A stretch of 24,765 bases of DNA from Didymodactylos carnosus (taxonomy: Eukaryota; Rotifera; Eurotatoria; Philodinida; Philodinidae), in contig CAJNOQ010000219.1 in assembly GCA_905250885.1 (NCBI GenBank), forward strand, positions 37,501-62,265, in the 5' to 3' direction. The notes under the pieces are model-generated. The model did no database searches, was not told where the DNA came from, and saw only the letters and a program-made list of their open reading frames with translations. Shown here one piece after another: positions 11,956 to 21,236 of the stretch. Position 1 is the stretch's first letter. Each line of letters begins with the position of its first letter. Both the position numbers and the translations under genes were made by a program.

Positions 11956-14900
11956 GTATGGCATATTTAATATTGATTTTTTAACAGTTTATCAACATAT
12001 CTCAGTGTGTGAGGAAATATTTTGTTATTCAATAATCTCTAAGGTGTGATAATTGTATGAGCTTAGAATAGTCCCTTCGGTGAACATTCACCCTGAATGA
12101 TGATGCTAAAGAAAAAAATCACAGCTTATTTTAAGCAAAAAACATCTTTTTTTCTTCTAGTAGTGTGATATCGAATAAATATAATTAATGTTCAAAGTTT
12201 TTGCAGCATTTAAGATAGACTTATGGCATATTTTTACTATCTGCTGATGTAAAAACTTTAGAAAATATATTAAGATTAATTTATGGCAGTAAATTTTGTG
12301 ACAGCTTCCTTAATTGACATCCGTAGATAACGTAAAGTGACGTAACCTTTGTCTTCATGGTTAATACCATTTTCTTTAGTTGACACTATTCGAAATATTA
12401 TAGAAACTTCAAAAGATTGGCATAAATATATATCACTCTACACATTTGATCGTCTTTGATGTTATAATAAAAAAATAATGGAAAAAAGATCAAGAGAATC
12501 TGGAAAATTCATCATAGACAGAAAGATTGATTCTATACGATGTCTGTTTAATATCGAATCGAACTTGTTCGAAGATGAATCATTAAATGATGCTTGACTA
12601 AATTTTCTGTAGTAATAGAGTGTAGTTTTAAAAAAGAGAGCACTCTTGTGTCGATGGTTTCCAACGTCTGAAAAGTTGGTTCAATTTAAATTAGAAATTC
12701 CTAATGCGTAATGAAATTAGTAAAAGAAAACCTTATGATCAATATAATCGATAATACAATTTCTTTTCAATTTCTTTTTAAAGGTACAATCTCGTGTAAT
12801 AGTCTTAGCTGCATAAGTGATGTACAAAAGCCATTACAATCACAAAAACGTATTCATCAACGAAATAGTAACAATAATAACAATAACAATAATAATAATA
12901 ATCACAATGATTCGATAGTTAAAACAAATCGAAAATGGCAACAACAAATAAAATTTTATGTTTACGATTTAAGTCGAGAAAAATTGATTAACTTTATTTG
13001 TGATGCTGAAGAAAAAAGATTATTATTATTTAACAACTCATCAGAAAATATCTACAATCATGGAATACGAAACGGTAAGTTAAAAACAATTATCCGAATG
13101 CATGTAATCTTACTTTTCTGCAATGTATAGACAAGAAAAATATTTCTTGAAAAAAGATATAAATAATTTAAAATGCGGGTTTTTTGTGTCACCCGAGAAC
13201 AACACCGCCGTTGATGACATTTGTTAAGGGAAGATAAAAAGTGTTGAAAGAAAGACAAAGGAAGGACAGTTGTTCTATTCATGCAGAACGCTAAGAAGAA
13301 CACTTTTATTTTCAACAATTGGTGCCATAAATATGACACACAAAAACTGAAGTACTGCACCTGCTTTCCGCCTGTAGAAAGATTTGAGGAGGCAATTCAA
13401 GAAAATGACAAAAAATTTGAGCTGAAACTAAGGTTTTTCTGATAAATAGACATGTTTTTTAAGCATAACTTAGTGAACTGTAGGTGATAAGAAGGTTGTA
13501 GCAAGAAACAAATATAAGAATCCCCTATTTGATGGAAAAATAGATTATCAGCGAGTGCTATTTTTAGTTAATGGTCATGTCCGGCAGAAACTTTGAATTG
13601 AATGTTGATTTTTTCCGTTACAACTCATACTTACGTCTGAGTTTTTTTCATGCACCATGATCTGTTACCAAAATAAAGCGATAGATAGAACAAACTATAA
13701 CTACTTATTATAAAACTGTATACAATTCAGATGATTGTTCCAAAACAAATAGCTAAATTATCTAAGCTGCGAGGAACTCCATAAACTGCGGTACTGGTTA
13801 ATTATAAATGATTCACGAATCGGCCGAAAATAGTTAGACTTCATAAAATTGCTAAACAGAATATTTTCAACAGAATATCCGAAGAACATAAAAAGGTCTT
13901 GCTGAAAGAAAGACATAGATCCTGGTTCAAACCTCTGACGGATTCAGCCAGCAAGTCACCCGTATCGTTTGAGAAAAAAACTTCGAAATATTAAAAGGAA
14001 CAATTCTTGATTGGAAAATTACGTACGTTTCTGCATGTACTGCTCTAAAAGTTTATTACCTCCCATCCTAAAAATTGTTTTCTGGTCCATCCCATGGCTT
14101 CTTCTTATATGACATGTTTTAAACATGTAGAATAGAACAAATGGGAGAATAATGAATTTATTTACATTTATTGTACTGTCAAATATAAGAAGAATATAGG
14201 TTATTTTGAAAGATTGAAATAAAAGAATGTGAAGCATTTTCTGAAATATTTGATGATGAGTCGGTATATAATCTATAGCGAAAAATTACCGATTATTAAT
14301 TATTCTGGCTAATCTAGTTGTCTAGAAATTATTCTAAAAAGTTGATTAAAATCAAAACGATAGCTCTCCTTCATTTAGGTGATATTCTCGTATTTTTAAA
14401 TGGAAAAAACACTATCTCATCACCATTAGAACAAATTAAAAATGATATCGCGATTTTGTATGCCCACAAAGAAAAGATTATTGTTGGTACATGTCGTTTG
14501 CCGTCGGATAAATCCTCTCCTAATACCATTGCCACAACAGTATCTTATCTTGAATCATTGAAATTTGATGAGTTTTCTAATCTTGCTACAAATGATCTTG
14601 GAAACAAGCTCATAACGAAAACAAAATCGTCTGGACAACTGGGAGAATCACGAAATATATTATCATTATTAAATCCATTTACAAAAAGGCGACGTTTGTT
14701 AACTATGAATGGAGAACAAAAAGATGATGGAGATTCGGCAATTGTTCTCGTTCAAAAAGATCTCAGTCAAAATCAAAAAGCAAAAAGAAATCCCAGTCCA
14801 AATCGAGATAGTGGATTCATTGAGACGGACGGTAATAATTCTTATGAGCTAAATTAATAGAATTTATATATATATTTTTTTCTTCTTCTAAAGGTACAAA

Positions 14901-17900
14901 TGCATCACTCTTAACACAGCACAGCGGTAGTTCAAGATTAAGAAGTAAAACATCTTTGGAAAAAAGTGATAGTCGAGATGAATTATTTGAATCATTACCA
15001 CCATCATTAAAAAATGGAATTTTAAATTCAAACAATCATACTGGTGATCTACTAACAGCCACTACTCCAGATACCATTACAGTCATGCCAGAAATTTCTG
15101 GACTAAAGTAAGCAATGAGAGATTGAGCAATAATGACTTATGCTATTTTTTATGAAATGAATGAAATCAGACTGTAGAATATCGACTTATACTCAGTACA
15201 GTTTGCATACCGAACAGTATATATATTTCATTTTAGATATTCCGACTTATTATCTGAAAAATATAGAAAATCTCGTCGTGAACTTCTAACAACGTCAATG
15301 ACGGATGCTTGTAATATTTATACGTATCGTTCAAATCCGGTTCGTCATCACGATGAAGCTATTATTCTACGTGGACGTGAAATTGCCTATGAAGCAGCAA
15401 ATGCTTCTTCACAAATTTTATATGATAATAAGTCGATAACAAATGAAATTGAACATAAATATCGTTTCCCAATCGTACAAAGTTATACAAAAGATCAGAT
15501 ACGTGAATTGTACGGTGAATTAGATGAAAAAACTCGACTTTTAAAAAGAAATCATTTCACAAAACAATACCAACAACCACCGATCGATGCTTGGGATGAA
15601 AAATTACTTTTACCTTTTGCAAATTTAGATACATATTGTGTTAAACGTACAGATTTTATACCAAAAGGGAATTGGGATATTGATCTACCATGGGAACAAA
15701 CACTGCCGAATGGGGAAAGTAAAATTATTAAAGGTAAATTTGAATGCCCATTACCAAAACTTCGTCTTGACACAGACAATAGTAAAAATCATGATTTTTT
15801 AACAACTGGGTTATCAAATCTCCGGCCAGATACATTACAATCATTTTCGTCGTCCGATAAACAAGTATTGAACAGAAATAATATAAATATCTCGTCACCG
15901 TATGATGAATTATCTCTAAAACCAATTATTGAAGAAGATCTCAATACTAACTCGCCTGTTCATTCGGTAAAAGGCAACTTCCAAACATCTCCAGGATCAC
16001 CGTTGTATGATAATAGATGTATGAATGTATTCAATCCTAATCCCATCACCTTCTCTGGAACACCAACAGGAGAACAAAAAAGTTTTGTTCAGAGTATACA
16101 AGATAATAACAAAGCAGCAACAACTGAAATGAATTCATCAGAACAAACCGATGAAATACACGATAAACCACAAAAACCAAAAAAGCCCACATCAATTGAT
16201 TTGTCTCCAACTTCGTCTGAACAAGACTTCATTAGTAAAAGTAATTTGACAACACCTGGATCATGTGGAATGTATTTAGAACCGTACATGCGTCGATTAT
16301 ACAATATAGATGATCATTGGCATCACTCAAAACTGACAATAAACTCGACGGATTTTGAATATCCGGAAGTTAGAGGAACGAATCAGACCCCGACTAATGG
16401 ATCTGCGCGCCTACCGTCAACCGAATTTGATGTAAGTTTAATTGAATATGTTTTTCTTTCTCCACTAACTGTACTCATAAGCAATTACAACACATTAGTA
16501 GTATGCTTATTTGTTCAATAACCACCTTATAGAAATATTATGAATATTTTTAGGTCTCTTCATATGGAAGCATAACGCCAACAAACGGTAAAAAGACGCC
16601 TACAACAACTCAAACCGAATTTCACAGTATATTGGACTTAGAAACAACATCATCAAATGGAGAAATGTCGTATCATACAGCTGGGAGCAATGATAGTAGA
16701 AAACAATTAGTAAGAAAAGATAATGATGTTCGCATACAAAAAGAAAATGAACATTTACATTCAACAACGTCATTTACTAATGATCCAAGTGACAATACGT
16801 CAAAACAATTTAAATTCGATGTATATGAATCATTCACTTCGCCCGATGATAGTTATTATGATGCATTAGCATCTCCGATTATGATTGAAATAGACTCTAT
16901 ATCACCAATGACGAACAATTTGAGTTCATTAATTCACCAGATAAATGAAATAAATCGAAGTGAACACGTTAATACTCAAAATATTTATGATATTGTAAAA
17001 TCGATATTAGAAAAATCTGATAGTGAACCAAGTGAACCCAAGGAATTAGTATCGATAAGTAACAATGAACAGTATACAACAGCCACAACGCCAACTGAGA
17101 AAGATTCATTATGTACACAATCTCAAACGGATAATTTATATAAAATTATTTTAGAAATAGATGATCTCGTAATTTTACCACCGACAAGGCCACCACCCGA
17201 CGGATCAGAAAGAAAATCACCAGATAAATATAGTAGTCCTGAATCGGAGGATGAAATAATCGAGTGGAAACAACAGGATACACCTAGTGTTAATAATTTA
17301 GCGACCATCATTCAAAGCATAAGACATTCAACAAAGACAGATAATATACAAAATTTAAAAAAAATAGTCGGTCAAGCTTTAAGTTATGATCATCAATCGG
17401 ACACAGTGTTCGATTCAACAGATATTGCTTCACCTATTGAAGAACTGACTACACCGGACGTATTTGAATCTAAACCATCTGGCTGTATGGATGGTTTACT
17501 TTTTGTCTACGATGATCTTGTAACGCCAACAGAAGAGATTGCGGATATTGTGCCCAGTATATATGAGAAAGATACAAATGTTGAAACACAAAATTTAACT
17601 GCAATAGTTAGTTCCGTCACGGCATTGACTCAAAGACCACCAACATCATCTGGTATCAATGATTTACTTCTAGTGTACGACGACGATGATATTAGTCCCG
17701 CAGAAGAGAAACAACTGATCGATTTTCCTTTAGATTCGAATAATGTGAATAACCTAGTAAAAACTGTCGAGCTTATTTTTAAACATTCCATACAAAATGA
17801 TGCTGTAGAATCAGATCATGATCAATATAAGGATTTTATGGAAATAGTCGATCAAGTTCCACATACAAACTTGTTAAATATAGTTAATGAAATCATTAAG

Positions 17901-19284
17901 CACCATAAAACTACATCAAGTCTAATCAGAAAAACAACATGGACAAAATCGTCTTCGTTAACTGATGCACAACAACCACAACATGTAGTTGAACAAGAAT
18001 CAATAGTAGAAAATCTAAAATCAATTATTAATGAACATAATATTGCACAAGAACAATCGTCGTTACAAGACAAACAAATTCCGGTCAGTCATCTATCACA
18101 AATTGTTGGCGATACATTTCTAATTAGTTCAAAATATTCGTATCCAAAAGTATTCGGTATAATAAAAGACAATAATGATATTCAACAGTCTCAAGAACAA
18201 TCTCAAGAAACTAGTTCTACATCATCGTTAAATAATAATCGTGAATATTCCGAAAATATACAACCATCAGTTTTAACCATTAATATTACGCAAAAACCTC
18301 TTACTCAACGTTTGATCGATGAAAATATCCCTGAAGAATTGTATGAAGAATATGGTTATCGTCGCATAACGAGAGATCCCGAGACAAACAGTGTCGTAGA
18401 AAAGCTTGAAGAATGCATGCGTCGTTACAAAAACACTATTAACGATTATCAAACTGCAAGTGAAAGTGTTGATAGTCAACTAAATGATATTTCAGAACGA
18501 TTAAAATCAGAATTATACGACAGTAAACATGAGTTTGATGAGACACTGCCATTTGATCGAGTATCATCATCAATCTATAGTGACAGTGAAATGAGAGATA
18601 CATCTGGTCGATCTTCTGCAGAAATGCAAGCACCACCGAGCAGACCGACATCAAGTTCCCACGAAACACTAGATTCGCCAATCCAAATTCGAATTACTGA
18701 TATGCAGAATATGCCACAAATGCATACATTTTCAACAACATTCGATACTGTTTCGAGTAAGTACTAAAAAGTTTAATCAATTACGCAAATGACTATTCTT
18801 CATTTTTTTTAATCTTAACGGACAATATCTTAATGTTTTATTCGACTCTCACAAGTGTGAGTTCCTTTGTGCTGGAAATCAGTTTTTCACTTAACTTTAA
18901 ACTGACTTGTGGTGAATAAAGTGATGAGCACATTAATATGATAGTGTTTTCATTTTCTTCGTAGATATCGAACAAGTGCCTGTACATCGAAACTATATTT
19001 CAAGTTATCCGCCTTTATCTCAAACAAACGGTAAGTAATTCTTATTTTTTTCTGGTAGATGCTTTGCTTTGGTATAGATGTGTGTATGTCATATTTAACA
19101 CGCATGATACTCTTTGATATTGCATAACATGTTGTGATTTTATGGATATATTTCTTCTCAAGAACGATGCATGATCTAAACACATTGTACTATCTTTACT
19201 TTTACTATGCTTCCTATTTAAATCAACATTGTAGGATTAAGGTGTACAAAAAAGCAAAACAGGTGTTTTGTAAAATATAGTTGA
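11886..19284 (+). CDS. Spliced gene for a ~1513-residue PDZ-like scaffold protein with a novel repeat array
   Basis: I join eight exons: 11886-11955, 12784-13074, 14379-14831, 14894-15107, 15237-16431, 16554-18756, 18965-19030 and 19235-19284. All junctions are GT-AG and keep frame (phases 1,1,1,2,0,1,1), giving 4542 coding bases. Order of parts: an N-terminal helix (1-24); poly-Asn (53-63); a divergent PDZ-like domain (about 75-168) with the GIRNGDILVFLNG core expected before the PDZ alpha-B helix; a compact unknown domain (about 343-524); and a long Ser/Thr/Asn/acidic region. That region holds ten copies of an NL..IV motif (861-1262) and a probable coiled coil (about 1355-1405). No signal peptide or membrane span is seen, so it is probably cytoplasmic. 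I do not recognise the whole protein. PDZ domains bind C-terminal peptides, so a scaffold role is inferred. Least sure are the first and last exons. Confidence 0.75.
11956..12783 (+). other. Intron 1 of the scaffold gene
   Basis: 828 bases from GTATGG to a strong acceptor (TTTCAATTTCTTTTTAAAG). AT-rich. I see no repeat or embedded gene. It holds a short hairpin, GGTGA/TCACC, at about 12079-12092. Confidence 0.6.
12784..13074 (+). CDS. Exon 2: poly-Asn tract and first half of the PDZ-like domain
   Basis: 97 codons, entered and left in phase 1. It carries an 11-Asn run made of AAC/AAT codons, then the strand-forming segment WQQQIKFYVYDLSREK and EEKRLLLFNN. It ends GIRN + G at the donor GGTAAGT, inside the Gly-Asp turn of the PDZ-like core. 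The match of frame, phase and domain continuity across the intron supports both splice sites. Confidence 0.8.
13075..14378 (+). other. Intron 2 of the scaffold gene
   Basis: 1304 bases, the longest intron of the gene, from GTAAGT to CTCTCCTTCATTTAG. The interior, about 13160-14000, is visibly less AT-rich than the flanks and may be an inserted element. I found no convincing terminal inverted repeats or target duplication. A 17-base palindrome (ACATGTTT T AAACATGT) lies at 14112-14128. Confidence 0.6.
14379..14831 (+). CDS. Exon 3: second half of the PDZ-like domain
   Basis: 151 codons. It begins DILVFLNGKNTISSPLEQIK, the Gly-Asp-x-Ile-Leu-x-x-x-Asn-Gly signature of PDZ domains followed by the predicted helix, and then KIIVGTCR as the last strand. 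After about residue 170 it turns into a Ser/Asn/Lys-rich linker with the basic patch TKRRRLL. The donor is GGTAATAA; the next intron is only 62 bases and ends TTCTTCTTCTAAAG. Confidence 0.8.
14894..15107 (+). CDS. Exon 4: Ser-rich linker
   Basis: Entered in phase 1, left in phase 2 at the donor AAGTAAGC. It encodes a Ser/Thr/Asn-rich linker with a short acidic segment (SDSRDELFESLPPSLKNG). The following intron (15108-15236) ends ATTTCATTTTAG. No domain is recognised. Confidence 0.75.
15237..16431 (+). CDS. Exon 5: compact domain of unknown type plus disordered region
   Basis: The reading frame is open from the acceptor and carries on through the internal Met at 15298, so that Met is not the start. 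Residues about 343-524 look folded: aromatic, charged and low in Asn repeats. Distinctive stretches are KYRKSRRELLTTSMTDAC, EAIILRGREIAYEAAN, ELYGELDEKTRLLKRNHF and KGNWDIDLPWEQTLPNGE. The rest of the exon is Ser/Thr/Pro/Asn-rich. I do not recognise the domain. It leaves in phase 0 at the donor GATGTAAGT; reading on past that donor would give a spurious hydrophobic end. Confidence 0.8.
16554..18756 (+). CDS. Exon 6: long repeat-bearing exon
   Basis: 734 codons from the acceptor AATATTTTTAG (phase 0) to the donor CGAGTAAGT (phase 1). It is dominated by Ser, Thr, Asn, Asp and Glu and carries the ten-copy NL..IV motif array and two or three acidic LLxVYDD modules. Near residues 1315-1405 a less disordered, probably helical stretch follows (LTQRLIDENIPEELYEEYGY, then EKLEECMRRYKNTINDY). 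It ends in a Ser/Pro-rich segment. No catalytic motif is visible. Confidence 0.85.
16911..18116 (+). repeat. Protein repeat array: ten degenerate NL..IV motifs
   Basis: Ten 11-residue segments align as x-x-N-[LI]-x-x-[ILT]-[IV]-x-x-[IVAHT], starting at 16911, 16974, 17127, 17289, 17346, 17586, 17745, 17862, 18006 and 18084. Examples are VNNLATIIQSI, IQNLKKIVGQA, TQNLTAIVSSV and HTNLLNIVNEI. The spacing of hydrophobic residues predicts one short amphipathic helix each. Starts are spaced 19-80 codons apart, several near 51-54. The DNA has diverged strongly while the hydrophobic pattern is kept, which suggests selection on the peptide. Confidence 0.7.
17493..17708 (+). repeat. Acidic LLxVYDD modules interleaved with the helical motifs
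   Basis: GLLFVYDDLVTPTEE (17493-17537) and DLLLVYDDDDISPAEE (17661-17708) are clear copies, 56 codons apart. The helical motifs at 17586 and 17745 follow each at a nearly equal distance, so a composite unit of about 53-56 residues has been duplicated. A looser third copy, IILEIDDLVILPP, lies at 17145-17183. Confidence 0.65.
18965..19030 (+). CDS. Exon 7
   Basis: 22 codons between an acceptor ending CTTCGTAG and a donor CGGTAAGT, phase 1 at both ends. It encodes NIEQVPVHRNYISSYPPLSQTN + G. Reading through the donor would meet TAA two codons later, so an unspliced form would end in almost the same place. Confidence 0.65.
19235..19284 (+). CDS. Exon 8, proposed terminal exon with stop
   Basis: The acceptor AACATTGTAG brings in 16 codons, GLRCTKKQNRCFVKYS when joined in phase 1, then TGA. 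An alternative acceptor (AAAACAG, ending 19261) would give an even shorter tail. Either way the protein ends here. The nearby AATAAA supports this as the gene end. Confidence 0.5.
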
Positions 19285-19671
19285 AAAAAACTAATGTGAA
19301 TAATTGAATCTAGCACAGAATCAAATAAAGATAATAATATTAAAAAATCTTTCATGAGATCACGATGAAAATGTGAAAAGAATTTGAGTTATAACGTCGA
19401 ATCAATTGTTCAAACTATAATTATCTGTTAAATAAAGACATTAAAAGAAAAACCTTCTCATAAACAGTAGGAGAGATTTTTGAGTCAGTTAGAAACTTTG
19501 TACTATTGTGCAGTGTTCGAAAGATGTAAAATAGCATACGTATAAAAAAACTATTCTTCTCTGTCTGTAACATGTTTGGAAGGCAGAGAAGACAGCTCTT
19601 ATCATTGCTGAACACCAAATATTGTCCAATATAGTTTTGGATGATTTATCGCGTTAAGATATTAAACAAAG
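19285..19671. other. Intergenic spacer
   Basis: About 390 AT-rich bases between the end of the scaffold gene and the IF pseudogene, on the same strand. Apart from the AATAAA near its left end I see no feature. The open frame on the minus strand here is low complexity. Confidence 0.55.
19324..19329 (+). terminator. Polyadenylation signal AATAAA
   Basis: A canonical AATAAA 40 bases after the proposed stop of the scaffold gene. AATAAA is common in AT-rich DNA, so position, not the hexamer alone, supports it. Confidence 0.45.
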
Positions 19672-21236
19672 ATGCCCACAATTTATGATATAGAACGTAA
19701 AGAATACTACACCACTGATAATTCATTGGTACCAAAAATGGGTCAACTCTCGGATGCTGCTGTCGGATACATATCGGCGATGCAACCGAGACAAGTTATT
19801 ATCACACGATCAGTTAAAAATTTAGGTGGTGGAAATCGAAATGTTCCATCAAAAATGAGTGTATTACAATTCCTAATAAGTAGTGCTGTACCACTACGTG
19901 GCGGATTAAGTTCAATGAGTATGCATGATGGTGATCGCTTAGGATTGATCCCGTTTACAAGTCAACGCGTCAAAGAAAAACGTTAGTTAGCTAAATTAAA
20001 TGACCGTTTTACCAAATACATTGGTAAAATTCGTTATATTTGGAAGTTGTTAACCGTAAACTAAATCTAGATTTAGATAATATTCGAAATAAAAAAGGAA
20101 TTGGTATGCAACGTATACGAGAAATTATCTTACATGAGAAAAAAGAAGTGAATGATACGTTAAAGAAAATGGATGATGACGTTTGTTCATCTCAAAATAA
20201 ACGTCAAGAGTCTGAGTAACGCTTAAAACAAGCTGAGTAACGTCTTCAGTCTATTCAATGTCCAGATCAAATACAACACACGAATCAACAATTGAAACAA
20301 TTACGTGAAAAAATAATGGATCTAGAGAAACATATTGAATTAATACGTAAAATCATCAGTGATAATGATGATGGAATTGCCTTGTATTAAACCAATGAAT
20401 TACAACAGATTCGTACAGATGTTGCCAATTTGGTATCAAAAATAGCTAATGAAGCAACACAAAAACAATTATTATTGGCTGAAAAAACTGTACTAGAACA
20501 AGAATTGAAAGCACTGGATACTGCGCATAAGTCTGATGTTGATCAACTGCGTTCAAAAGTGGATTCGGCACCATTTTTTGAATCCGAATTATCACAAGCG
20601 ATGCGTGAAATACAAAAACAATTTGAAAGGTTAACAGAACAACAATAACACCAATTACAAAATTGTTATCAAACGAAAGTCAGTGCATTGATTGAATATC
20701 TTTAACTCAAACCGTAAATTGAATCACAATGGCAAACAGAAAAAATTCATGAAATAACGCGTAGTGTTACAGATGTACGAGGCCGTTTGAGTAATTTGCA
20801 ATTGGAAAATAATGAATTAGATCAACAAATAAACGACCCTAAGATAAAAATTACAAATACACGAATATGACGAGGATCAGCGTGTTCTCGATGAACAAAA
20901 ACGTTATCGAGATGAAACTGAATGTATGAAAGGCTATATTGTGGATTTGGAAAAATATCGCACAACATTAGAGGAGGAAATTCGTTATCGTTTATTATTG
21001 AAAGGTTTAGTGGAGATCAGCTAGGCTTGAGACATTTTGCCGAAGAAGCGGAAAAAATAATAAATCGTGGAAGATCGCTATTAGATAGTCTCAATTTAAG
21101 ATTAATGAAATCTCGTGGTAATGGTATGAGTGGAGATAGCTCCTATCAGAATCGCGAAGTCACATATATAACAACCTATTCATTAGGTCTCCTGGACATT
21201 CACGTTCAGCATCTCTATTACGATAAATGGTAACTC
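19672..21236 (+). pseudogene. Intermediate filament protein pseudogene, intronless
   Basis: The first 104 codons are open from an ATG in good context (AAAGATGCC): a head domain with a Gly/Asn-rich patch, ending QRVKEKR. A TAG (19984) then sits where coil 1A continues as LAKLNDRFTKYIGKIRY. A TATAT duplication shifts frame at about 20038, after which the IF coil 1A end, LEVVNRKLNLDLDNIR, continues. TAA stops follow at 20217, 20238, 20388, 20646, 20703 and 20715. The frame changes again at about 20840-20862 and 20995-21020, flanking the conserved end of coil 2 (TTLEEEIRYRLLLKG). A tail remnant runs to about 21236. No intron interrupts the rod, unlike the gene at 23286. The head differs from that gene, so the source was another IF paralogue. 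Coil 1B is of the long type. No A-tail is seen. A processed copy or a decayed intron-poor gene both fit. Confidence 0.85.

Noticed and set aside
13058..13360. 100-codon minus-strand open frame
   Set aside because: It overlaps the donor of exon 2 and the intron; no domain and no supporting signals.
13812..13994. 60-codon open stretch without Met, including KKVLLKERHRSWFKPLTD
   Set aside because: Composition is coding-like and it could be an element remnant, but no family is recognisable and it lies inside an intron of a well-supported gene.
15552..16304. Several minus-strand open frames under exon 5
   Set aside because: They are shadows of the plus-strand coding sequence, as are those under exon 6 (17123-18681).
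19984..20717. Genetic code with TAA/TAG as Gln, to rescue the IF copy
   Set aside because: The intact IF gene and the scaffold gene use standard stops, and the copy also has frameshifts, so decay is the simpler reading.
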